From Mitsuaria sp. WAJ17 (GTDB taxonomy: Bacteria > Pseudomonadota > Gammaproteobacteria > Burkholderiales > Burkholderiaceae_C), in the NCBI RefSeq assembly GCF_014174515.1, contig NZ_JACJUG010000013.1, positions 62,001 to 126,000 on the forward strand: a stretch of 64,000 bases of DNA, in the 5' to 3' direction. The translations under genes and the position numbers were made by a program. A model generated the notes under the pieces. That model was not told the DNA's origin and made no database searches. It saw only the letters and a list, made by a program, of their open reading frames with translations. The stretch's first letter is position 1. Each line of letters starts with the position of its first letter. Below, in pieces: positions 19,119 to 29,908 of the stretch.

Positions 19119-19523
19119 ATGACTCAACACACCGTTCCCTCGCTGTCCAAGCGCCGCCTGTCCCGCTTGAACCGTCGCCAGCGCAAGAAGCTGCGCGTCG
19201 GCGAATTCCAGGAGCTGGGCTTCTGGGTAGAGCTGAAGTTCAAGTCCGCCCTGGACGACGCTGCCCTGGATGCCTTCTGCGACGCGGTCTATCCCGCCCT
19301 GGCGGGCCAGGGCCTGCAGATCGGCGGGCTGGGTGGCTGGCTGCCCCTGGCCGAGACCGACGGTTTCGTCGGCACCCTGGGGCGTGGCTCGGTCACCGAG
19401 GCCCAGCGTGCCGCCGCGGCCGCCTGGCTCAAGGCCTATCCGGCCGTCGAGCAGGTGCGCGTGAGTGGCTGGGTGGATGCCTGGTACCCCCGCGAGGAAG
19501 AGCTGCAGATGCAGGACGCCTGA
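19119..19523 (+). CDS. YggL family 50S ribosome-associated protein (DUF469)
   Basis: This 134-residue protein shows the YggL signature LSKRRLSRLNRRQRKKLRVGEFQELGF split over the first 35 residues, and QIGGLGGWLPL in the middle. YggL_50S_bp proteins associate with the large ribosomal subunit. The start could instead be the ATG at 19110, but that codon overlaps a -10-like TACAAT (19106-19111), which favours 19119. It is a single gene closed by the terminator at 19542. Confidence 0.88.
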   Translation: MTQHTVPSLSKRRLSRLNRRQRKKLRVGEFQELGFWVELKFKSALDDAALDAFCDAVYPALAGQGLQIGGLGGWLPLAETDGFVGTLGRGSVTEAQRAAAAAWLKAYPAVEQVRVSGWVDAWYPREEELQMQDA

Positions 19524-19541
19524 GGGTCGGAAAACCATGAG

Positions 19542-19566
19542 AAAGCCGCCGCTGTGCGGCTTTTTT
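19542..19566 (+). terminator. Intrinsic terminator after yggL-like gene
   Basis: AAAGCCGC (19542-19549), loop CGCTGT, GCGGCTTT (19556-19563) with a run of six T residues. Confidence 0.92.
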
Positions 19567-19615
19567 ATTTGTCAATAGTTATATCTTGACTGTATCTTTC
19601 GGAATTGGCGGGTTC

Positions 19616-19657
19616 TTGAATTGGTTCAAGGATTCTTGCCCTTCGGGCGCCTAGTCT
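19616..19657 (+). promoter_or_regulatory. Dnr/FNR-type box and promoter of the nor operon
   Basis: TTGAATTGGTTCAA (19616-19629) is a perfect inverted repeat of the TTGA-N6-TCAA type bound by FNR/Dnr regulators. A -10-like TAGTCT lies at 19652-19657, so RNA would start near 19664, which places the box centre about 41.5 bases upstream, the standard class II activator position. The same box type precedes nirS and the dnr-like gene. Confidence 0.8.
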
Positions 19658-19692
19658 TGCGCCCATCTGTTTGATCCACGCAAGGAGGCCCC

Positions 19693-20124
19693 ATGAGTCA
19701 GGGCAGCGGTTTCACCAAGCAGATGGCGCGAAACATGTTTTGGGGCGGTTCTGTATTTTTCGCCCTGCTGTTCGCGGCCATCGTGTTTCACACGGAGCAG
19801 CGCATCCCGCAGCGCTCCAATGCCCAGGCCATCACGCCTGCGGTGGTGGCGGGCAAGAAGATCTGGGAGACGCGCAACTGCATCGGTTGCCACACGCTCC
19901 TGGGCGAGGGCGCCTATTTCGCGCCGGAGCTGGGCAATGTCTACAAGCGCCGCGGCGGCGAGTTCATCAAGGCCTGGATGAAGGCCCAGCCCACGCATGC
20001 CGAGGGCCGTCGCCAGATGCCCCAGTTCAACCTGGACGAGCAGCAGCTCAATGACCTGGTCGAGTTCCTCAAGTGGACCGGCGAGATCAACACCGAGCAG
20101 TGGCCCCCCAATATCGAAGGCTGA
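19693..20124 (+). CDS. norC: Nitric oxide reductase subunit C (cytochrome c)
   Basis: This 143-residue protein has one N-terminal membrane anchor (residues about 15-33, FWGGSVFFALLFAAIVF) and a periplasmic cytochrome c domain with CIGCH at 63-67 and the axial-ligand region RRQMPQFNL. NorC passes electrons from periplasmic carriers to NorB during reduction of nitric oxide to nitrous oxide. AAGGAGG precedes the ATG. It is the first gene of the nor operon and is probably switched on by the Dnr-type regulator under low oxygen with nitrogen oxides. Confidence 0.98.
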   Translation: MSQGSGFTKQMARNMFWGGSVFFALLFAAIVFHTEQRIPQRSNAQAITPAVVAGKKIWETRNCIGCHTLLGEGAYFAPELGNVYKRRGGEFIKAWMKAQPTHAEGRRQMPQFNLDEQQLNDLVEFLKWTGEINTEQWPPNIEG

Positions 20125-21591
<1,467 letters not shown>

Positions 21592-21616
21592 TTGACCTGT
21601 GAACGAGGAGGACCCG

Positions 21617-22432
21617 GTGGACAGACTCCAGGCGACCGCCGCCCAACTGGGGCAAGGTGAACTGCCCTTCTACGCGGAGCAGGGAGAGGAGTGCCGGGTC
21701 TTCGCTCATGCGCATGCCCAACGCCTGCCCCTGCTCATCAAGGGGCCTACGGGCTGCGGCAAGACTCGCTTCGTCGAGCACATGGCGGCCCGCCTGGGCC
21801 GCCCCCTCATCACGGTCAGCTGCCATGACGACCTCACGGCAGCGGACCTGGTGGGCCGCTTCCTGATCCAGGACGGCGCCACCGTCTGGAGCGACGGGCC
21901 GCTGACGCGGGCCGTGCGCCAGGGCGCCATCTGCTACCTCGACGAGGTGGTGGAGGCGCGCCGCGACACCACGGTGGTGCTGCACCCGCTGGCGGACGAT
22001 CGCCGCATGCTGCCCATCGAGCGCACCGGGGAGCAGATCGCCGCGGCTCCCGGCTTCATGCTGGTGATTTCCTACAACCCCGGCTACCAAAACCTGCTCA
22101 AGAGCCTGAAGCCCAGCACACGGCAGCGCTTTGTCGCGCTGCAGATGGGCTATCCGGCGCCTGAGGTGGAGCAGCGCATCGTGCAGACCGAATCGGCTTG
22201 CGAGGAGCACCTGTCCCAGCAACTGGTACGCCTGGCCTCCGCGCTGCGCCGTCTGGGCGAGCATGATCTGGAAGAGACCGTCAGCACCCGGCTGCTGGTC
22301 GCCGCGGCCCGCTTGGCCGTGGCTGGACTTCCCCTGCGCCTGGCGGTGCAGACGGCCATCGTGGACGCACTGACTGACGAGGCCGACACCGCGTCCGCGC
22401 TCGCCGAGGTGGTCGGTGCGGTGCTGGACTGA
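21617..22432 (+). CDS. norQ: Nitric oxide reductase activation ATPase NorQ
   Basis: This 271-residue MoxR-type AAA+ ATPase has Walker A GPTGCGKT at residues 43-50, a Walker B segment ICYLDEVVEARRD and a sensor region SYNPGYQN. NorQ works with the VWA protein NorD to insert the FeB iron into NorB. GTG 21617 is preferred because AGGAGG lies five bases upstream (21606-21611); a further GTG at 21599 has no such site. It belongs to the CbbQ/NirQ/NorQ family. Confidence 0.95.
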   Translation: MDRLQATAAQLGQGELPFYAEQGEECRVFAHAHAQRLPLLIKGPTGCGKTRFVEHMAARLGRPLITVSCHDDLTAADLVGRFLIQDGATVWSDGPLTRAVRQGAICYLDEVVEARRDTTVVLHPLADDRRMLPIERTGEQIAAAPGFMLVISYNPGYQNLLKSLKPSTRQRFVALQMGYPAPEVEQRIVQTESACEEHLSQQLVRLASALRRLGEHDLEETVSTRLLVAAARLAVAGLPLRLAVQTAIVDALTDEADTASALAEVVGAVLD

Positions 22433-22542
22433 CATGAATTGGCCCCTCGCCCAGTCTCGCTCCGTGAACGCGGGCATGGCCCGCCAGTTCGGGCCGGCTT
22501 GGGAGCGGCCCGGCGCTCGGTCCGAGACTTCGGGAGGCATGG

Positions 22543-23625
22543 GTGACTGACATGGACCGGCCTCCCTCCGCCATGCTGACGCCCGCCGGAGGCAGCGGCC
22601 GCTCGGCACCTTCGCAACGCCTGCGCCGCAGCCTGCAGCTGGGCTTCTTCCTGCTTTTCGTCTCGGCGCCGCTGCTGGACCTGCTGCGCTTTGATCTCCA
22701 TGAGACGCAGCTGTGGCTCTTCGGCCAGCCCTGGCATCTGGGCCTGGACGCCGTCCAGCACGGCCGGGCCAGTGGCGCCGACGCGGCGCTGAACCTGCTG
22801 CTGAAAGCCTTGCTGCCCATCGCCTTGGTGGTGGGCAGCTTCCTCTTCGTGGCCTGGCGTTATGGCCGGCTCTACTGCGGCTGGCTGTGCCCGCATTTCT
22901 CCATCGTGGAGCTGCTCAATGAGCTGCTGCACCGCGCCATCGGCAAGCTCTCGCTGTGGGACCGCCTGCCCGTCAAACGCGCGGGACGTCGTCCGGACGG
23001 CCGTTGGTGGCCGGTGTTCGGCCTGGCCTGCGTGACGATGGGCTTTGTCTGGGCCATCACGCTGGCCAGCTATCTGCTGCCTCCCAAGGAATTGTGGAGT
23101 GGCCTGTGGAGCGGCACACTGACGCCCAACCAGGCCCGCTTCATTGGCATCGGCACCCTGGTGTTCAGCGCCGAGTTCGCCTTCGCCCGCCATCTGTTCT
23201 GCCGCTTTGGCTGCGCCGTGGGCCTGTTCCAGAGCCTTATGTGGATGGCCAATCCCAAGGGGATGGTGGTGGCCTTCAAGCGCGAGCAGGCCCGCGATTG
23301 CAAGTCCTGCGACATCGCCCCCGGCCTGTCTGGCTCGGCCTGCGATACCGCCTGCCCCATGCGCCTGAACCCGCGCAACATCAAGCGCATGATGTTCTCC
23401 TGCGTGCAATGCGGCCAGTGCCTGGATGCCTGCGAAAGCTCGCAGGGCCGGCGTGACAGGGCCCCGCTGCTGGAGTGGCAGGTCGGCATTGAGGCCGTGC
23501 GCGAGACCCTGCGCCAGAAGAAGCTGGAAGCCTTGCAGCAGTCGCAGGCCAGTCCGCTGAGCAGTGAGCGCGAGCGCAATGGTCCTGCCACCAACGATGC
23601 CCCGCCGGACCGGGAGGCCGCCTGA
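22543..23625 (+). CDS. Membrane 4Fe-4S polyferredoxin in the nor operon (NosR/NapH/CcoG-like)
   Basis: This 360-residue protein has several hydrophobic segments (about 32-48, 88-105, 155-180, 200-215) and many cysteines: CGWLCP at 112-117, C220 and C224, then CKSC...CDTACP (253, 256, 267, 271) and CVQCGQCLDAC (287, 290, 293, 297). This is the pattern of NapH/NosR C-terminal/CcoG-type membrane polyferredoxins. It lies between norQ and norD, with norD starting on its last base, so it belongs to the nor unit. Its job there is unknown: electron delivery to the reductase or its maturation are the likely options. Start GTG 22543 has GGGAGG five bases upstream; ATG 22552 is the alternative. Confidence 0.9.
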   Translation: MTDMDRPPSAMLTPAGGSGRSAPSQRLRRSLQLGFFLLFVSAPLLDLLRFDLHETQLWLFGQPWHLGLDAVQHGRASGADAALNLLLKALLPIALVVGSFLFVAWRYGRLYCGWLCPHFSIVELLNELLHRAIGKLSLWDRLPVKRAGRRPDGRWWPVFGLACVTMGFVWAITLASYLLPPKELWSGLWSGTLTPNQARFIGIGTLVFSAEFAFARHLFCRFGCAVGLFQSLMWMANPKGMVVAFKREQARDCKSCDIAPGLSGSACDTACPMRLNPRNIKRMMFSCVQCGQCLDACESSQGRRDRAPLLEWQVGIEAVRETLRQKKLEALQQSQASPLSSERERNGPATNDAPPDREAA

Positions 23626-25484
23626 TGGAAGAGTGGGTGGGCAAGACCTGGCACCGCTGGGTGACCCGTGCCGCTGAGCAAGGCTATCCGGACGCCGCTG
23701 TGGAGCTGGTCCAGGTGCAGCGCGCCCTGGGCCTGCTGTTCCGCGCCGGAGGCGGTTCGCATGCCCTGCGCCTGGCCGAGGCTCAGGCCCTGCGCCATGG
23801 GGGACCGCGTGGCTGGCTGCAGCGCCTGGCCGGCAGCGAGCAGCGCGCCGCGCAGGCCCAGCTGGGGCCCGATGTGCTGGCGCTGCCCGCACGGCTGGAT
23901 GTGTTTGCCGACCCCGCGCTGAACCGCGGCCTCTACCTCTGGCTGGCGGCGGTGTCGTCCTGCTGGGAGCCTGCTGATGCGGATGCGGCAGGGCAGGGCG
24001 GCTGGCTGGCCGCCAATGTACGTGCCACGGCCCTGGCGCTGCAGCGCTTCCCGGGGCTTGCCGAGCTTCATGAACGTCTGCTGGACGCCCACCTGCGCCA
24101 GCGGCCTGACCCGGACACCGTGGGCGCTGACGCGCCTGCCGAGCGCCTGCTGCGCCAGGCCCTGCAGGCCCGCGGATGCCTGAAGGCCGTGCCGGCGGCC
24201 GCGCTGGCCCTGCAGCCCGAGACCTTGGCCGCCGTGTGGCTGTGGTTGCAGCCGGCCCCGGCGACAGCAGCGCTGCCAGCCCGCAAGGAGGCCGCGGTGC
24301 CCGCCGCCGGCAGCAAGGCCGCCCAGGACCGTCAGCGCCGCAGCGCCAGGCGCAACGAGGACAGTAGCAGCAAGCACGGCCTGATCCTGATGTTCCGCGC
24401 CGAGTCGGTGCTGTCCTGGTCGGAGTTCGTCAAGGTCAACCGCGCCGGTGATGACGACCCCGACAGCGACGCCGCCGCCGTCGCCAACGACATGCGCCAG
24501 CTGGACATGGCCGAGGGCGGCGAGACCCTGGCCTCCCGGGTGCGCTTCGACCTGGACCTGCCCAGCGCCGCCGCGGACGACGCCCCCGTCGGCTTGCCCG
24601 AGCGCCTGCCCGAGTGGGACTGGAAGGCCCAGCAGCTGCGCGAGGACTATTGCGGCCTGCAGCGCTTCGTCGCTGCCCGCCCCGAGCCCTGGCTGCCGCC
24701 GCCGGCCCTGCGCCTGCTGGGCCACCGCATGCGGCGCCGCCTGGAAGTGCTGCGTGCCGCGCCCCGCTGGCAGAAGAACCTGCCGCAGGGGGATGAACTG
24801 GACCTGGACGCCTGGGTGCGCCATGCCAGCGAGTCGCGCTTGCAGGGCGGCCGGCGCTCAGCCGAGTCGCCGCCCGTCTTCCAGCAGCCGCAGCGCCAGG
24901 ACCGCAGCCTGGCCTGCCTGCTGATGGCCGACTTGAGCCTGTCCACCGATGCCTGCGTGCAGGGCGAGATGCGGGTGATCGATGTCATCCGGGACGCGCT
25001 CTACGTCTTCGGTGAGGCCCTGGCCGGCCTGGGCGATCCCTTCGAGATGCTGGGCTTCTCCTCGGTCAAGCGCCAGCAGGTGCGCATCCAGCAGCTCAAG
25101 GGCTTTGAGGAACGCTGGGGGGCGATGTCCCGCCACCGCGTAGGTGCCATCAAGCCGGGCTTCTACACCCGCATGGGTGCGGCCCTGCGCCATGCCACCG
25201 ATCGCCTGGCCGAGCGGCCCGAGCGCCAGCGCTTGCTGCTGCTGCTGACCGACGGCAAGCCGAATGATCTGGATCATTACGAAGGTCGCTGGGGCCTGGA
25301 GGACACCCGCCAGGCCGTGCTGGCCGCGCGCCAGGCGGGGCTGAGCCCCATGTGCATCAGCATCGACGAAGGCCCGGCCGATTACCTGCCCTACCTGTTC
25401 GGCCAGCAGGGCTTCGTGCATCTGCGGCGGCCGCAGGAACTGGTCAGCAGCCTGCCCAGGCTGTATGCGCGACTGGCTGCCTGA
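23625..25484 (+). CDS. norD: Nitric oxide reductase activation protein NorD (VWA domain)
   Basis: This 619-residue protein has a variable N-terminal half with low-complexity alanine-rich stretches and a C-terminal von Willebrand A domain with the MIDAS motif DLSLST and the second site TDGKPND. NorD and NorQ form an AAA+/VWA pair needed for active NorBC. The ATG shares its first base with the stop of the preceding polyferredoxin gene (TGATG), indicating translational coupling. It ends the nor operon. Confidence 0.95.
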   Translation: MEEWVGKTWHRWVTRAAEQGYPDAAVELVQVQRALGLLFRAGGGSHALRLAEAQALRHGGPRGWLQRLAGSEQRAAQAQLGPDVLALPARLDVFADPALNRGLYLWLAAVSSCWEPADADAAGQGGWLAANVRATALALQRFPGLAELHERLLDAHLRQRPDPDTVGADAPAERLLRQALQARGCLKAVPAAALALQPETLAAVWLWLQPAPATAALPARKEAAVPAAGSKAAQDRQRRSARRNEDSSSKHGLILMFRAESVLSWSEFVKVNRAGDDDPDSDAAAVANDMRQLDMAEGGETLASRVRFDLDLPSAAADDAPVGLPERLPEWDWKAQQLREDYCGLQRFVAARPEPWLPPPALRLLGHRMRRRLEVLRAAPRWQKNLPQGDELDLDAWVRHASESRLQGGRRSAESPPVFQQPQRQDRSLACLLMADLSLSTDACVQGEMRVIDVIRDALYVFGEALAGLGDPFEMLGFSSVKRQQVRIQQLKGFEERWGAMSRHRVGAIKPGFYTRMGAALRHATDRLAERPERQRLLLLLTDGKPNDLDHYEGRWGLEDTRQAVLAARQAGLSPMCISIDEGPADYLPYLFGQQGFVHLRRPQELVSSLPRLYARLAA

Positions 25485-25543
25485 ATGCCGGGGGGGGCGG
25501 CCTCATGCCGTCCGGATGCGCGAAAAGACCTGGTACGTCCGAG

Positions 25544-25585
25544 GAACTAGGGCGCCACAGAACCCCCATCGTTCGGAAGAACTAG
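25544..25585. repeat. Imperfect direct repeat upstream of the dnr-like gene
   Basis: GAACTAG followed by GGCGCC occurs at 25544-25556 and, one base shorter, at 25579-25590. The start points are 35 bases apart. The similarity extends a few bases upstream (TCCGAG/TCGGAA). It may be a second regulator site or chance. Confidence 0.4.
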
Positions 25586-25598
25586 GCGCCCGTCGTGC

Positions 25599-25639
25599 TT
25601 GATCCGCCTCAAATCGGCGGCCCCTGCGCTCCACAGAAT
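25599..25639 (+). promoter_or_regulatory. Dnr/FNR-type box and promoter before the dnr-like gene
   Basis: TTGATCCGCCTCAA (25599-25612) has the TTGA-N6-TCAA form. A -10-like CAGAAT lies at 25634-25639, so the box centre falls about 41 bases before the expected RNA start. This suggests that the regulator gene is controlled by its own product or another FNR-type protein. Confidence 0.65.
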
Positions 25640-25688
25640 CGCGTCCGTCAGGCCTGCAAAGGCCGCCAGCATTTTCTGGGAGTCCTCC

Positions 25689-26387
25689 ATGCCAGTCACC
25701 TTCGATCTGCCCCGCTATCTGTCGGTCCTGCCCCTGTTCGGCGACATGCAGCCCAACGAGCTGCAGGCGCTGGCCCAGCAGGGTTGCCAACTGCACCGCA
25801 TGGGCCGCGGCGAGACTGTGTTCCGTGTGGGCCAGGCCTGCGATGCCTTCCATGTGGTGGTGACGGGCCAGGTCAAGCTCTATGCGCTCGCGCCCAGCGG
25901 CGCCGAGAAGGTGATCGAGCTGGTGGGGCCGGGCAACAGCTTCGGCGAGGCCCTCATGTTCACCGACCGTCCGCACATCGTGAATGCGCAGACGCTTTCG
26001 GAATGCCTGCTGCTGTCCATCAGCAAGGCCGCGATGATGGAGGAGATTGCCCGCGACCCTCGCTTCGCGTTGCGCATGCTGGCTGGCGTCTCGCGCCGCC
26101 TGCATGGGCTGATCCGCGATGTGGAGTCCTACTGCCTGCACAGCGGCATCCAGCGCGTGATCGGCTTCCTGCTCAGCGAGCAGGAGGAGGACGATTACGA
26201 GGGCGGCGACACGCTGACTGTCTCGCTGCCGGTCAGCAAGGCCACGATCGCCTCGCGCCTGTCGCTGACGCCGGAGTATTTCTCGCGCGTGCTGCACGAG
26301 CTGGAGGCGGAGGGATTGATCCAGATCGATCGCCGCGACATCCGCATCCTCAACACCCGAGGCCTGGCCTCCTATCCTTTGCAGTGA
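25689..26387 (+). CDS. Crp/Fnr family regulator, Dnr/NnrR type
   Basis: This 232-residue protein has a cyclic-nucleotide-binding-like sensor domain (about 15-130) and a C-terminal Crp-type winged helix (SKATIASRLSLTPEYFSRVLHEL, about 185-207). It lacks the N-terminal cysteine cluster of FNR, which fits the NO-responsive Dnr/NnrR group. Its location between the nor and nir units, and TTGA-N6-TCAA boxes in front of both and of itself, suggest it activates denitrification in response to nitric oxide. GGGAG precedes the ATG. Its last 16 bases overlap the convergent methyltransferase gene. Confidence 0.92.
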   Translation: MPVTFDLPRYLSVLPLFGDMQPNELQALAQQGCQLHRMGRGETVFRVGQACDAFHVVVTGQVKLYALAPSGAEKVIELVGPGNSFGEALMFTDRPHIVNAQTLSECLLLSISKAAMMEEIARDPRFALRMLAGVSRRLHGLIRDVESYCLHSGIQRVIGFLLSEQEEDDYEGGDTLTVSLPVSKATIASRLSLTPEYFSRVLHELEAEGLIQIDRRDIRILNTRGLASYPLQ

Positions 26388-27205
26388 GTGGCCTTCATGG
26401 CGGGCGCCAGCTGCTCGTGCAGCGCGGCAACCTCGCCGATGATCAGCAGGGCCGGTGGCTTGACGCCGTGCAGCTTGGCCAGCACCGGCAGGGTCTGCAG
26501 GCTGCCGCGAAGGCAGCGCTGCTGCGGCGTGCTGGCCTTCTCGACCAGCGCGGCCGGCGTGTCCGGTGACAGACCGTGGCCGATCAGCTGCTCGCTGATG
26601 ATGGGCAGGCTGCCCAGGCCCATGTAGATCACCACCGTCTGGCGGGGGCGGGCCAGCATGTCCCAGTCCAGGTCCACCGAGCGCGGCTCGCCTTCGACGG
26701 CCTCGCGCAGGTGGCCGGTGGCGAAGACCAGGGAGCAGGCGTGGTCGCGATGCGTCAGCGGAATGCCCGCCAGCGCTCCCGCGGCCTGCGCGGCGCTGAT
26801 GCCGGGAATCGTCTCGAAGGGAATGCCGGCAGCCGCCAGGGCCTGCGCCTCTTCGCCGCCGCGGCCGAAGATGTAGGGGTCGCCGCCCTTGAGCCGCAGG
26901 ACCGCGCGGCCGCTGCGGGCCAGGCGGATCATCAGCTCGATGATGCCCTCCTGGGTGAGCGTGTGGTGGCCAGCTTCCTTGCCGACATAGATCAGGTCCG
27001 CGTCCTCTCGGATCAGCTTCAGCACGTCCTTGGACACCAGGTGGTCATAGAGCACCAGCGTGGCCTGGCCGAGCGCGCGTGCAGCCTTGACCGTCAGCAG
27101 ATCGGGGTCGCCAGGTCCTGCGCCGACCAGCGTGACCGGCGCCGGCTGTGCGGCATTGGCGCTGGTGTGGGTCGAGAAATACAGCGGCTCGTCGAGTCGG
27201 CTCAT
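26372..27205 (-). CDS. cobA: Uroporphyrinogen-III C-methyltransferase (SUMT, NirE/CobA)
   Basis: This 277-residue enzyme methylates uroporphyrinogen III twice with SAM to precorrin-2, the branch point to siroheme and heme d1. Motifs are VGAGPGDPDLLTVKA, VYVGKEAGHH-like and RLKGGDPYIFGRGGEE, then GISAAQAAGALAGIPLTHRD. It is a stand-alone methyltransferase without the CysG dehydrogenase/ferrochelatase part. Since it is divergent from nirS and shares one Dnr box with it, it probably acts as the nirE of this cluster. The start at 27205 is set by AAGGAG six bases upstream; an in-frame ATG at 27229 is less likely. Confidence 0.95.
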   Translation of the reverse strand: MSRLDEPLYFSTHTSANAAQPAPVTLVGAGPGDPDLLTVKAARALGQATLVLYDHLVSKDVLKLIREDADLIYVGKEAGHHTLTQEGIIELMIRLARSGRAVLRLKGGDPYIFGRGGEEAQALAAAGIPFETIPGISAAQAAGALAGIPLTHRDHACSLVFATGHLREAVEGEPRSVDLDWDMLARPRQTVVIYMGLGSLPIISEQLIGHGLSPDTPAALVEKASTPQQRCLRGSLQTLPVLAKLHGVKPPALLIIGEVAALHEQLAPAMKATHCKG

Positions 27206-27255
27206 GAGGCTCTCCTTGGATGAGCCCATTGTGGAAAGGGGCTCTTGTGGCGTCC

Positions 27256-29149
<1,894 letters not shown>

Positions 29150-29157
29150 GTGAAGCA

Positions 29158-29202
29158 GGCAAGACCTGACCCCAGCCGTCGAGCGAGGGCTGGGGGGGTC
29201 TT
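29158..29202 (+). other. Hairpin between nirS and nirM, overlapping a dispersed repeat
   Basis: AAGACC (29161-29166) plus CCCCAGCC (29170-29177) can pair with GGCTGGGG (29188-29195) plus GGTCTT (29197-29202). The 5' arm lies inside the repeat GGCAAGACCTGACCCC (29158-29173). No long T-run follows, so it is more likely an mRNA-stabilising or partial-termination structure. Confidence 0.6.
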
Positions 29203-29227
29203 CAAGGCAACAAGCCAAGGAGCACAC

Positions 29228-29533
29228 ATGAAAGCGTTGTTGATCACCCTGAGCCTCGGCCTGGCGGCCGTGACCGCGCATGCCAACGTGGACGAGGCCA
29301 TGAACAAGGCCGGCTGCATGGCCTGCCACAGCAAGGACAAGAAGGTGGTGGGTCCGTCCTTCAAGGACATCGCGGCCAAGTACAAGGGCCAGGACGTCAC
29401 GGCCAAGCTGATGGAGAAAGTCCGCAAGGGCGGCGCCGGCACCTTCGGCCCCATCCCCATGGCACCGGTCGGTCCGGACAAGATCAGCGATGGCGACCTC
29501 AAGGCCGCCGTCGAGCAGATCCTGAAGAGCTGA
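29228..29533 (+). CDS. nirM: Cytochrome c551/c552 (NirM-like electron donor)
   Basis: This 101-residue protein has a signal peptide cleaved after THAN (about residue 20), heme motif CMACH at 30-34 and the methionine ligand in GPIPMAPV. It is a class I cytochrome c of the c551/c552 group, likely to carry electrons to NirS and perhaps NorC. AAGGAG precedes the ATG. Confidence 0.93.
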   Translation: MKALLITLSLGLAAVTAHANVDEAMNKAGCMACHSKDKKVVGPSFKDIAAKYKGQDVTAKLMEKVRKGGAGTFGPIPMAPVGPDKISDGDLKAAVEQILKS

Positions 29534-29539
29534 GCGGCC

Positions 29540-29908
29540 ATGCGCGGCGCGGTCTGCCTGCTCCTGCTGGCCCTGGCCTGGCCGGTCTCCGGCCGGGCCG
29601 CGCCCCCGCAGGTGCCAGCGCTTGAGCGCCAGACCGTGCTGCTGCGCATGCTCAGGCAGGACTGCGGGTCCTGCCATGGCATGCGGCTCACCGGTGGCCT
29701 GGGGCCGGCCCTCACGGCCGATGCGCTGCAGGGCAAGCCCTGGCAGAGCCTCAGCGCCACCATCTTCCATGGCCGGCCCGGCACGCCCATGCCGCCCTGG
29801 AAAAGCATGCTGAGCAGCGAGGAGGCCGACTGGCTGGCGCTGCAGCTGCTGAGCCCGCCGCAAGGCGGGGCAACGCCTGCCGAGGCGGTGCCGAGGAGAC
29901 AACCATGA
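29540..29908 (+). CDS. nirC: Cytochrome c55x (NirC-like)
   Basis: This 122-residue protein has a signal peptide, heme motif CGSCH at 42-46 and a likely methionine ligand in GTPMPPW. In nir operons NirC is a periplasmic cytochrome c that can feed electrons to NirS or help heme d1 insertion. Its stop overlaps the ATG of nirF by four bases (ATGA). Confidence 0.9.
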   Translation: MRGAVCLLLLALAWPVSGRAAPPQVPALERQTVLLRMLRQDCGSCHGMRLTGGLGPALTADALQGKPWQSLSATIFHGRPGTPMPPWKSMLSSEEADWLALQLLSPPQGGATPAEAVPRRQP

